Assembly (NCBI RefSeq): GCF_019399895.1
Contig: NC_091874.1
Coordinates: 1,924,501 to 1,988,500, forward strand
From: Cardiocondyla obscurior
Taxonomy: Eukaryota; Arthropoda; Insecta; Hymenoptera; Formicidae
DNA: 64,000 bases
Direction of reading: 5' to 3'
Shown: one piece after another, positions 12,574-24,610 of the stretch
Layout of the letters: every line of letters starts with the position of its first letter
How positions within the stretch are numbered: position 1 is the stretch's first letter
Translations under genes and position numbers: made by a program
Notes under the pieces: model-generated
What the model was told of the DNA's origin: nothing
What the model saw: only the letters and a program-made list of their open reading frames with translations
Database searches by the model: none

Positions 12574-15500
12574 ATGGAAACGGACAAGATCATCGACGAC
12601 ACGAACGTGAGCCTGCAGGTGAGTGAGAGGTATCCTGCTAAGTTACGCGGCGCGAATCTGCCCCAGCCCCCGCGCGCGGAAAAAGGGGAAGAGGAAAAAT
12701 TACCGCCATCTTGTGCCTCCTCGCCGTTCGTCGAGCGACCGATCGAATTGTCGCTCGTCGCAACGTCACGCATGTACGTGTCCCGTTCCGACGCGTCGCT
12801 GCGGCGGCGTTCCGGGCACCAAAGCGGTCGCGAATAGGTTTGAACGAGGCTTTCGCGCTGCTCCAGCCGCGAACAATTTCGCTTGCACGGGAAACCTCGT
12901 CTACTTTACGCTCGATGACTTGCCGACGGTCATTAAACGCCTCGGCAGGGCGCTGCGAAGCTCGAGATCGGAGTGATCAAGGTGATAGAATAATCTCCGC
13001 GTTCGCGATTGAATGTAAATATCTCGCGCTTTTTATTGGCTCTTCAAGATCGTACTTTCTTCAGGACGTTGTTTAATCGAAGCCAGAGGTTACTTCGATC
13101 TGGATTTTGACTGGCATTCGCGATAGCAGGCCCGGATCAAAGTAATCCCGTACACAAATAATTTCTGACCATGATTGCACGCAAGTCATATTTCACGCTT
13201 TGATTGGCTTGTCGGGAATTAAATTTATTCAATCGCAGGATCACAGACCGGATCGGATTTACTTTGACCTGCGTTGCTAAAGCAACGCAGATCAGAATAA
13301 TCTGTGATTATAATTAGATGAAGTTGTATTCCTTGCTTGGATTAATTAAAAAGAAAAAAAGAAACAAATTAGAAAAGAAAAAAAAAAACCATCACCAGAT
13401 AACGTATCGTTCAATTAAAGTCTGCTTGTTTTGATCCAGATTATTTATATTAACATTATCTGCGATTGTAGATAAATGTGTATTTTTCACTTTCGATTAG
13501 TTTTTTTGCAAGGCTACCCGAATCGAGATATTAAGATTTATCTTATCGAAAAATCACACGTTATTTTGATTTGAACTACTTTGATTTGACTTTTTGTTCG
13601 CCGAAAACAGTATTTTGCAATCTTGCGCAAGAGCGGCGCGAACTCGTCATTTTTAACTTGCTGCCTGCACATGAAATTATCGAAGATAATTGATTAGTCA
13701 TGCCCTTCATTTCCGAGAATTATAACGCGCGTATTCCACTTGCGTATTCCACGACGGGTCGACAGCGAGACAACGAGAGGCGACTTCCAATTTTCCGCGT
13801 TTCTCTTCAAGCGCGGGAGACGAACGGTAGTCAGAGGCAAAGAGTTACGTGTTCCTCAACATTTACACGTTGCTGCCGGACGATAAGATCTTATCGTCGC
13901 CTGCCGTCATCTCGCACGTAACGGGTATCCAGAAGCCGGTATTCCTAGTCCATTCTTATACTCAAGATCTTCGAAAATAGTTTTATTTGGCTTTAAGGCT
14001 GAACATGTCCGCTGTACCAACTAAGAATTACTTGAGATAGTCTCGAATCAATTAGGAAATTGCTTTAAAATTGATACATTAGGTAATAGAAGTGAAACGA
14101 AATAAAATAATCAAGATAGTGGTACCGTTGAATTGAAAATACCTTATTGCACTTGTTAAACGGTAATTTTTCTTTCATAGTCAATTAATTTTTTCAGAAT
14201 GTAGGAGTTTTACAAATACTTTTAGAAATATTTAATCGGTTTGATAATTATTACTTATCTTTGATTTATGACTTATTATTTAATGAGTAACGGAAAATAA
14301 TACGTTAAGCAAATTCAGGCGCGTAAAAAAATTAAGCGTATAAAAAAGCGCGTCGGGCTAAAATCGTGTTCAAATTGATAAGCAAGAGTAGAAAATCAGA
14401 TGGAGCATCTATTGGCGGACACCCGGTACATTGGTACTTGGGCTATGTCAAGAGGTGCGCGGGACGACGTCCCAGGAAGACAAAAGAATCAGGAAAGCGT
14501 AGATTCGACACGAGTTCGCGATACCGTTATGTCAGAAGCACTCAAAGTGTTTTCAGGTAATCCGCGCCGCCGCGCGTCCGCCGCCGGTTGGGTTCACTTT
14601 TTAATTTTTGTCCTATTTTATTTTGCTTTAAATTTTTTTTTATTTTTGTTTTGCTGTGCACTATGAGAAGAATTTTACCTCGACTGCAATTTCTATATTT
14701 GTAACGATAAATATAGGATCAGCTATGCTGTGCTTAGCCTTTCAGGACACGTGGGGTGTCTTACACCTCAGACTTCTTAAAGACTTTCAATCTTCTAATA
14801 GCGTTTTGATTTAAAATCGATTTTTGTCAAGAAAGCGTTAAAAAAATCTTTAACCTGTTTGACAATTTTTTTTTTATTGTAGTAATTTTATTGCTTATTT
14901 TGTTAATTTTTTTTTATAAATTGGTTACTTTATTTTATTACGTAAGTTGTGAGTACGCACGTTTTTATTTCTCACTACTTTCTCTTATTTACTCTTACCT
15001 GTTTACGATTTAAAGAATGTTACTTGGTTCAATTTTAACAATGAAATCTTCAAACGCGTAGTAAAAGTGTCGTGGAAAGTAAGATCTTAGTCAAGGAAAA
15101 TCACGGACTTGATCAATAAGTTCTATTTCTAACTGTGTCGAAGAGCGTGCTCGACGATGCCTCATTCCGTGACATTGCAGCTAATATTGTCAGGCTATCG
15201 GATATTTACGACAAATACAGGCGATAAGGATGACGTAAACAGTGAAAGTGCAAACGCGCGAGAGTACTTTCTTTTGTAAAAAAAAAAAATTACCTTTAAC
15301 GTTGCGCGTCGGACAATTTTCATCTAAAACTTAATCGAGCGTTCGAATTTCTATTATCAACAATCTTTTGCTGAACGAAGAAAATTTACTTTTGGATCCA
15401 ATCATAATTTGATGACATCAATCGATTAGTATGACTGACAATGAGTCAAATGTATATATAGTTTGCCATATTTTAATTTAGAGCTTATCACATTTATTAT

Positions 15501-18500
15501 TGGAGATATCAAATTATAGTTGTGCTTAAAAGTAACTATATTTTTCTCTCAATATAACAGCTAATCAGGAATTTATTAAATTTGTTTAACTCAGTTAATT
15601 ATTTGTTCGTGTAATTGTATTTACAGATTGATCGCGTTCACGGTTTGCGAATTTTAAAACCACCTTGTTTATCTCGAAAGAATTTCGAAAGTGACTTTCA
15701 TTAAAATAATTAAAATCAGTAGACAGATGTTTATTTACTCACGTGTCCGTTTAAATTATTAATTATTGGTATTTTTTATTAAAAAAAAAATTTTTTATCG
15801 GCTTTTAAATTATTAATTACGGCGTTAACGGAGAAAACGAGATATTTGCCGCAAAACTGGGACATGGATAGACGATCAGTTCGAATGAAAGAGTCCTCGT
15901 GTGTACGGTGTAGTTTATGCGAGAAAGAATGAAGCAATAGAGGTCAAGAACCCGGTACTTCGTTCTACCTTAAGACATCCGCGATTCTCTAGTTTTGCAA
16001 AACTCACGCTTAAACCTGTCTCAAGCGCAGTTACATCAAGTTCCAAGATAAAATTCTACTTTTAATTTTCCTTTGATTTTATCGTACGCTATCGTTTATA
16101 TATATTAAATTTAAAAAAACATTACTTTTGCGTGCGTCTTTATGGCAAATACAACTTTTAATTCTTAATTATATTCACAAATATATATAGAATTACGATG
16201 GACGTTTTATTTGCACTCGTGTTTCTAGGCAAGAAACACGCGAGAGCTGCTCAAAAAGTAAAACTTATTTTAAGCGATATAATTTTTTAATTAAGTTACT
16301 TTCTGTTTGACTGGCAACCACTCCAAAGCGATTCTCGGTCTAAGTTTGCTTCGATATTCTGTTCCAGTACCCAATGACGATTCTCTACGACCCCAGCTGC
16401 AAGAAGGAACCGTCTACGGGAGCGTCTACGCATTACGGGCAGGAAAAAGAAATTTGTATGAAGCTGTTCGAGAGATGGAGCGAGCCAGAGCAAGTGCAAT
16501 TTGTCGAACAGCTGCTGGCCCGAATGTGCCACTATCAGCATGGTCACATAAATGCGTATCTCAAACCGATGCTGCAGAGAGACTTTATTTCACTTTTACC
16601 AAGTGAGTAATCAAACATGCGCACACCGCTTTTTCGTGAATTTTTCTGAACGATATTTTTCAATTATTTCAATTGTTAACGTTAAAATGAATAACTTACA
16701 GAAAAAGGATTGGACCACGTAGCGGAAAGTATTCTTTCTTACCTTGACGCGAAGTCGCTCGTTTCTGCAGAGCTAGTGTGCAAGGAATGGCATAGGGTCA
16801 TCAGTGAAGGGATGCTCTGGAAGAAATTGATTGAGCGCAAGGTTCGAACGGATTCGGTTTGGAGAGGTCTGGCTGAAAGAAGAGGATGGTAAGTGGCAGG
16901 CTGCAATATGTTTAACATAAAACTTTGACTAAGAATATTTTTTTTTTTACAAGTTTATATTATAAATTTATAAAATATATATGTAAAACATCCCTTCATG
17001 TTTCTTTATTTATGTCATAAATGCTTTCAGGATACAATATCTCTTCAAACCGAAACCAGGCGAGGCTCACCCTAATCACAACTTCTACAGATCTCTTTAT
17101 CCGAAAATTGTCAAAGACATCGAGAGTATAGAGAATAACTGGAGAATGGGCCGATTCAATCTTCAAAGAATCAACTGTCGCAGTGAGAACTCGAAAGGAG
17201 TTTACTGTCTTCAGTATGACGACCAGAAGATAGTTTCCGGACTCCGCGACAACACAATTAAAATCTGGGACAGAAATACTCTGCAGTGTATCAAAGTGTT
17301 AACGGGTCACACGGGCTCTGTGCTTTGTTTGCAGTATGATGATAAGGCTATAATATCCGGTTCGTCAGACAGCACCGTGAGAGTTTGGGACGCTACTACC
17401 GGCGAGATGGTTAATACCCTAATTCATCATTGTGAAGCAGTGTTGCATCTTAGATTCAACAACGGAATGATGGTCACTTGCTCAAAGGTCAGTCGAAAAG
17501 AAACGATAAACTTGTATTTATTATATATAATTTATTTATTACATAATTATTATTCGATCAGAGATCGTTATTGATGATAATTTTTGTTTGCAGGATCGCT
17601 CAATAGCAGTTTGGGATATGACATCGCAGACAGAGATTGCATTGAGAAGAGTATTGGTAGGACACAGAGCAGCAGTAAACGTAGTTGACTTCGACGAGAA
17701 ATATATAGTTTCGGCTAGTGGTGACAGGACTATCAAAGTGTGGAACACTTCCAATTGCGAATTCGTGCGAACATTGAACGGACATAAACGTGGTATTGCG
17801 TGTTTGCAATATAGAGATCGCTTAGTAGTTAGTGGTAGTAGTGATAATACCATACGACTGTGGGACATTGAGTGTGGAGCTTGCCTACGTGTTCTGGAAG
17901 GGCACGAAGAATTAGTGAGATGCATTCGTTTCGATAGTAAGCACATCGTCAGCGGCGCTTATGATGGGTATGTGATCCAAAAATGTTAATTCTAAATTTA
18001 ATTTTACAATGCAGTACGATGACGTTTTTTATACAAAATGTCCCAAACAACATGACACTCTATGTACAGAGAAGAAAAAAATTATTATTAATCTTACGTT
18101 AATATTCAAACTGAATTTGGTACGAATTATTTTAAATTAATATAAAAAAAAAATTTTACTTTAAGAATAAATTAGTTTTATAAATTCGTAAAGGCATTCA
18201 CGACTATTATTATATTTTGCAGGAAAATTAAAGTTTGGGATCTCGTAGCTGCTCTCGACCCTCGTGCCGTTGCCAGTACATTATGCTTACGCACTTTAGT
18301 GGTAAGATTCTTTCGCACACGTATTGTAGATATATAATAATTTATTAAGTGTCCCATAGACTAACAATTATTATTTACTAATGTATATTTGTCATCGTAG
18401 GAACATACTGGACGCGTATTTCGTCTTCAATTTGATGAATTCCAAATCGTTTCATCATCTCATGATGATACCATATTAATTTGGGATTTCCTTAATTATA

Positions 18501-18678
18501 ATCCATCAAACGGAAATGTATGCAGTGGACGCTTGCTAATGGATGGAGCGCCGAGTCAAGCCGATACCAGATCTCCTTCCCGTAAGTATACCAGTTTATT
18601 ACGTTAAAATTGAAATTTCCATTATGTGTTATTAAATGCAGAAATTTAATATTCTCTTTATTTATAGCATTTGAGTGA
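12574..18678 (+). CDS. slmb: Slimb / beta-TrCP, F-box and WD40 substrate receptor of SCF ubiquitin ligase
   Basis: Eight coding exons: 12574-12618, 16368-16602, 16702-16888, 17031-17487, 17594-17967, 18223-18301, 18401-18581 and 18668-18678. Phases join cleanly to 1569 bases (522 aa); fly Slimb is about 510. The N-terminus METDKIIDDTN matches the Slimb start and sits in a good context (AAACATGG). Residues about 50-92 (RMCHYQHGHINAYLKPML) form the dimerisation region. The F-box is at about 94-140 (LDHVAESILSYLDAKSL), followed by seven WD40 repeats to about residue 505 with motifs such as VSGLRDNTIKIWD and VSASGDRTIKVW. The family binds phosphorylated DSG-type degrons and targets beta-catenin/Armadillo, Ci and I-kappaB proteins for ubiquitination. 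The first intron is 3.7 kb. The last exon adds only Pro-Phe-Glu and the stop. Confidence 0.97.
12703..12712 (+). promoter_or_regulatory. YY1/Pho-like motif in slmb intron 1
   Basis: CCGCCATCTT is the reverse complement of the AAGATGGCGG core bound by YY1 and fly Pho. It lies 85 bases inside intron 1, in the CG-rich promoter-proximal block, where this motif is often found in animals. A single motif match could occur by chance. Confidence 0.35.
13240..13308 (+). repeat. 69-nt imperfect hairpin in slmb intron 1
   Basis: The outer arms ATCACAGA and TCTGTGAT pair perfectly. The inner arms CTGCGTTGCT and AGCAACGCAG also pair perfectly around an AA centre, with one mismatch when extended outward to 13 pairs. 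An unpaired bulge on the 5' arm separates the two stems. The size is like a pre-miRNA, but the terminal loop is too small to be convincing. I do not recognise a known miRNA seed. Confidence 0.5.
14339..14556 (+). other. Candidate alternative 5' exon of slmb
   Basis: A TATA-like TATAAAAA at about 14339 is followed by an open frame from ATG 14400 (MEHLLADTRYIGTW). It ends at a plausible donor, TTTTCAG|GTAATC, at 14556. Spliced to the next slmb exon at 16368, this frame is out of register with the F-box protein. A transcript from here would therefore need to start translation at the later Met at 16374 (MTILYDP). That internal start is plausible because the domain-bearing part begins there, but the upstream frame would interfere. 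Confidence 0.22.
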
Positions 18679-21600
18679 CGCATCAATACAGAGATTCCTT
18701 TATTGTGATATAATTGTAAGTGTATTTTGTGAATTATTCGATTATTACATTCTAGAAACAAATCTGTTGCACGGAATTTAATCTAAAAATATTTTATTTT
18801 AGACAAGTGGTTAGTGAGTAAATCCAATGTGTTCGCAACAATGTGCGCAAACTAAGAAATGTCTTATGATGAGTACCAATAGCAATTATGCAAGAAGTGT
18901 CTGGAGAAATAATTGGATTGATCAATGACTAATTAACAAGTTCGGTGAGATAGTGAGAAAAAATTTTTCAAGAAGAAAAAAAAAACTAAAATAAACTGAC
19001 TTGCGTGAGACTATAAATTATAATTTATATGTATAAGCGCTTGACACACCGCGTTTAGGAACGAACAGTATGTTTAAAGCTACATAAATACATCCCATGG
19101 ATGTAAACGATTATCGTCTGCTTTGGCCATGTCTGAATTCTTCTATGCTTTATGACATGATAAGAAGTCAAGACCATTCTCCTACAATAAAAAAAAGACT
19201 TATACGTAATGTAGCAAATCAGTTTTAGGGAGGCTGGATATTACTAAGACATTAGCTGTATTATAGTAAAAAAAGTTAATGATTTTTTATATAATTAATT
19301 TATAAGACAAACAATTGTAAAATGATATTTGATTGGAGTACTTATTATGTGTGAATGTGTAAAGAAAGTCGTTATATAGGAGAATTATCGTGTTGCATCG
19401 TCTTTTGAAAATAGCTCGTACAAAGTGCTACATATCCATATTTCAATTCGCGAAAGAGAAATTAATTAAATGTATAATAGCTTTTTTGTAAACGTTAAAA
19501 TTTTGTAAAATTATTTTGAAAAGCGAGCGAAGAGTCAACACTGCACAATTTACATTTGGTACAATATCATTTGCATTTATAATATAAAAATCACGTCGGA
19601 ATGTAAATATCATTATTATTATATTCATACAACTAATAGCGTGTGATCCTATTTATAATCTTAGTCTATTGTGAAAAAGGGAAAAAGAAAAACTATTATA
19701 TCTTGACCAGTGATCTCGTTTAACTCATTTTATTCGTGTTTTATACACTATAAATTTCTCATTTTTATACTTGTCTAAATTGTCACACTTATTCAAAATG
19801 TATCATTGTTCTTTTATTTCTGAAAAAAATTAAATCTTTTGCGATTTGGTATTTCACTACATTTTAAGGAGATATAAAAGAATATATTCTTTAAATATAA
19901 AATTACTTTAACTGTAAATAAACGAGACTTATCACCGTTTAGATTTACATTCACGTACATAATTGAGTATATATGACATGTAATTTAAACGGCGTCTATA
20001 AAGTGCTCAAATGATTGTGGTGTTATGAAATAATGTGCGCTTTGTGAACGGAATATCAATGCATATGTTATTCAATATTATATCGCATTACATTCACAAA
20101 GTATAAAGTTTCATAATGTACACGGACACTTTGAGCGTGACGAGAAACTTTTTCGACTATTTGATATATTAAACAATGGTATAGCGTTGATAACTATATG
20201 AAAGTAAGGTACTAGTGAAAAAGTGAAATACCGATCGTTAATAAAATATGCATTTCATCAAAAACAATTAGGAAAAATTCAACGCCGCGGCATGTTAAAC
20301 TAAAATATCAGAAGCAAGAAATCACACATTGAAAATAGCGCATGTCACTATCAAATAAAAAAACAAATTTTTATTTGAATATAACATGCAAGTATTTTTA
20401 GCGCACAATTTCTCGCTTCAGACATTAAAATTTAAACTAAACGCGGCAAGTGGCCAGGATCCTTAAACTCTTTATCAACAAATATGCTAGATTATAAAGA
20501 ACAAATTATCATAAAAATTAATATTTCGAAATGTTACATCACGTTGATTCAAATGTTTTAGTTCTATAATAAGAGTAAAGAAAGGAGTTTACATTTTTTT
20601 ATTTCAGTGCGTACATGTGACGTTAAACTTTCAACTTTATACGAGTTATGTATGTGGAGTGCGGTTTACATATTAACGCGCGTGGAAATAGTAGGACAAT
20701 ACTAAATTAATATTTAAAGTACGTGAAGTTTGTTTACTCTTATAATGCATAAATAAAAGGGAAGAAAATGAAATGTGTATATACAACGGATATTTGTACA
20801 CAGTTCGTTCGCGCTGCTAACGTTTGAATGTTACACAAAGCGGAGGTCGAATGAGCAAGTAGAAAATTAACAAGTTCCATGTAAATTAAGGTCCTGTTAA
20901 ATCCGTGCGAGAAGCGTTTGGGTGCAAAGTGACTACCTGGCATCGCTTTTCTTCACGAAAGCTTCTCATACGAATTCGGGAGTAGATTCTCTAGACGCAA
21001 ATGTAGAAACTTGAAGATATTAGCACGATCGAACAAAAGTTTCGCGTAACTTTGGCGCACACAGGAAGATTTATTTCGTAACTGTTGGACGCGTTATTTT
21101 TTTTTTTTGTTTTTTTTTTCGCGCCGATCAATTTGCGTGGATTGTAAATCCGTATAAATAGCGTCTACGAAGAAACGTTCCAACAAGCACGAGATAAATG
21201 TTCGGCTGAACGCGAGCATTCTAAAACTCACCGCGCTGACTCGAAAGTGCAGCGAGAGCTTCTACGATATAAATATTTCCCGTCTTCTTTCCGCTATCGT
21301 ACGCGTAAGTATTATCGAAAGATACGATTGCTTATTCCGCGTCTTCCTCTATTCCTCACGGTTTATAGAAACATTTTCCCGTAAATTTTTTTTTTCTTTT
21401 TTTTTCCTCTCCGCCTAGAATCGCGAGAGATCTTCGGAGTGAGGACAAACTTTTGCCACGTCTCTTATGAAAATATATATTATCGAATTAATCCTCGACG
21501 AATTAACCGAAAAAACAAGAGAAATTTTGAACGCAGAACCCCGATATTCGAGGACACGAGATCGAAGTACGGATAAGTTAAGGAATTACACGTGTACTTG

Positions 21601-22149
21601 TATCTTATAAGAGCATCGTGACGCACGTCGCGATGAAATCGCGACGTGGGTGCGCTTGCGATTGTCGAGAGTAACCAGCAAATACCTTTACGACGATAAT
21701 GTGATGCTTTATTGTTAATATCAACGTGAATCCTTGTGTTTGAGAATAATTGAATAGAGGATACAAAGGCTGTGCAAAATTATATTCGAAATATAATACC
21801 TACACAAGAATATACAGGAATTTTATAAACTTCATTATTATCTTATCTTTCTGCGCACGTATGCTGTAAAAAAAAAAAAAAAGAAAAATAGAAAGAGGAA
21901 AAGAAAAAAAGAATGAAATTTAAGGTGAAAATCAGAGTGTTTCTGAGGAAGGGCGTCGCCCAAGTACATTCAAAAAACGTCCAAAAGGTGTAGGGTGTGG
22001 CAAAAATACCCACGTTGCCTTCTTTGTAAATAAATTTATTATTTATACTACTAAAGTAGTATAAACTATAATTTTTTGTAAGATTTCGTAAATAATTACT
22101 TGGCACTAATATGAATATTTCTTACAAAATTTCAAAAATATATTCAGTC
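18679..22149. other. slmb 3' UTR and intergenic AT-rich DNA
   Basis: No open frame of note is present. Several AATAAA-type hexamers on the plus strand (for example near 19917 and 20239) could end slmb transcripts, so the 3' UTR may be 1-1.6 kb long. From about 20.9 to 21.7 kb the base composition becomes more CG-rich without any recognisable gene. The right end is the downstream flank of Sply. Confidence 0.5.
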
Positions 22150-22155
22150 TTTATT
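22150..22155 (-). terminator. Candidate polyadenylation signal of Sply
   Basis: AATAAA on the minus strand, 295 bases past the Sply stop codon. Other AT-rich hexamers lie nearby, so the exact site is uncertain. Confidence 0.45.
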
Positions 22156-22449
22156 TTATATACAAAATTACACTTTCTCTTTAAGAAAAACATATTTCTG
22201 TTAGCACTTTTATATATTGTACAGTATAAGAAAAAAAACCCATTTTAAAATACTTTAAATATCTAACTATTTAAATACATTTTTAACATGTTCATATACA
22301 AATATTAATCTCAACCAAAAAATTAATTGTAGAAAATATTTTTGAAAAAATATATACATTCTTTCAGCTGCTTTCAGCATAAAAAATGTAAAGATTATAG
22401 TATGTATGTGTAAAAACGTAGCAAATTGCATTCTCTGGAAGAAACGAGA

Positions 22450-24610
22450 TTATTTTGTTCCATTCTTGTCAGTATAATACATAGAATCCAAAAAGCATCT
22501 CGTAAAATCGCCGACGACACTTCGATCCGGAATGCTTTGGCTCATCCCGTACATTGCAAGCTGAAAAAAAATATTAAATAATTTCCATTTTAAAAGGTAA
22601 ATTTATTTACAAATTTTAATTTTCTTTGTTTTACCTTTCCCTCCACTGGGACATTTCGATCTTCCATAACAATTTTCAGCTCGTTTCTTACGTCCTCCAA
22701 AAAGTTATCAGCAACTCCTGGCTCGGTATGGACGTGTGTAACACATATATGTATACCGGAAGGGAATTGCAGCGTGTTCAAATTCCATCCCTTGCTACTG
22801 AGAGCCTCCGATAATCTATAGATATGAAAGTCCTTCGACCCGATCGCAATAACGGACGTAGCCGGTGTGCCAAACACGAAAATTCCGTCCATGTCCCTTA
22901 AACTAATTCAATAATTTCATATATTGACGTACGTCGTGTAATATCTTCAATCAACCAGTAACATAAATGTATATCCGGATACGTACTTTTGTTCAATATA
23001 TCTGGTAGTTTCAATAATTTTCTTCGTAGAGTTAACATATTCATCGCGCCCGTAAAACATTAAGGTCGCCCAGCAAGAGGCTATGATACCACCAGCTCGA
23101 GATCCATTAACGGTCGGAGAACCATATATGCCGCCAGGCCAGTCCGTCGTTATCGTATACTGATAGTGTCGATAATTTTTATTTCGATAAAGGATTAGCG
23201 AAGATCCTTTCGGCGCGTATCCATACTGAAAAGAATCATCTGATTTACACGTTCTTCGAGTAGGGCTTATATTTCTCATACATTTTACGGAATTAAAATA
23301 CCTTGTGAGTATCAGCTGATATGCTTGTTACACCAGGAAGACTGAAATCGAAAGGCGGCAGAGCGTAGCCAGCGTCGGACATAAAACAAGCCAGAAAGCC
23401 GCCCAGGCAGGCGTCCACGTGAACAGGTATGCCGTATTTTACGCCCAACTCGGATATCGCTGCGATATCGTCCAGCGTTCCGTAAGGGAAATTCGGTGCG
23501 GATCCCACTAACATTATTGTATTCTTTGTAATTGACTTTCTCATTGTTCTGATGCATACTGTGAAGTTTTTCGGATCGACAGGTATGCAGCATATTTTTA
23601 TGTTCAAATATTGGGCGGCTTTGTCGAATGCCGCGTGGGCGGTAACTGGCATTATTATCTCTGGCTTTCTGATACCTTTGACATCACGAGCGTAATCCCT
23701 GTATGCTTTACACGCGAGTAGAATTGACTCTGTACCACCCGTCGTCATCTAAAATTATTTAAGAGACTTAACGTATTGTATGCTAATGCTTTATTCGCAC
23801 GATTGCGTAGCATAAATTATAAAAATAATTGAAGCTACTTGCAGTTCCACAAGCTGCTTCGTCTCCGTTAAATAAGTGGCAAGCTATCCTGACTACTTCC
23901 GCTTCCATTTTGCATATTCCGGGAAAAATATCGGGGTGTAACGGATTGGTGTAAGATGCAATTGCGTATACATTTCCCATTAGCTGCGCAAGTTCGTCGT
24001 TATGTCTATAAACTGCACCCGACACACGACCTCCTTTCCAATCGTAATCACCTAGAAAAGGAAATGAAAAGTCAGATCGGAATGCTGGAATCTCCAACGA
24101 GGCGCATTAACAGTATCACACTTACCTAGGTGCACAAACTGCTTTACTAGATTTAATATCTCTTCATTGTTCAATCCACTTTTGGGAAGCTCGATAATAA
24201 ACGATGCTTCCTTCAGCCTGCGCACAACGTCTTTTTCAAAAGTGTCATTAACGTTAGTTAGTTCTTTATTGATCCTATCACGTATAGATGGGACGTAACG
24301 AGCTAGTTTAAATAAATGTTTCTTCCCACGTTCCAAAAGACCTGCGTAACACATTCTAGCGTCAATAATTACAATAGAAATTATTTGTTCTGAATGAACG
24401 AATAATGATTATTTAATGAAAGTATTACAGTAGACTTGGAGAGGATACTCCTTCCATATCGCGATACTTACTCTCGTCTTGACAAACGAAGGTCCACAGC
24501 CACACTGTGGCCAGGGTGACTGTGCTCGTCATAGCGGCTATTTGCCAAGGCTCCTTATTTTGAAACGCATGGTTTATGAACGTCCGTACGGAATCCACGG
24601 CGGGATACAT
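22450..24610 (-). CDS. Sply: Sphingosine-1-phosphate lyase
   Basis: Seven coding exons on the minus strand: 24472-24610, 24126-24341, 23843-24051, 23302-23748, 22987-23225, 22635-22896 and 22450-22560. Phases join to 1623 bases (540 aa); fly Sply is about 545 and human SGPL1 is 568. This PLP enzyme of the ER membrane cleaves sphingosine 1-phosphate to hexadecenal and phosphoethanolamine, the exit step of sphingolipid breakdown. The N-terminus has one membrane segment at about residues 24-43 (AAMTSTVTLATVWLW). The catalytic core includes NPLHPDIFPG, MTTGGTESI, HVDACLGGF and the PLP lysine K337 in SADTHK|YGYAPKG, which falls exactly at an exon boundary. The C-terminus LAMYGMSQSIPDRS is also typical. 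Intron 3 appears to use a GC donor (ACT|GCAAGT). Exon 2 uses an internal acceptor, CGCAG|GTCTTTTGG, chosen because it restores the conserved ESLLERGKK junction. Confidence 0.96.

Larger units (their letters stand above)
12619..16367 (+). other. slmb intron 1
   Basis: This is a 3.75-kb intron between a 15-codon first coding exon and the dimerisation-domain exon. The donor is CAG|GTGAGT and the acceptor is TTCCAG|TAC, phase 0. The first 400 bases stay CG-rich and may hold regulatory DNA. The middle carries a hairpin (13240-13308) and a candidate alternative first exon (14339-14556). The rest is AT-rich with no supportable gene. Confidence 0.85.
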
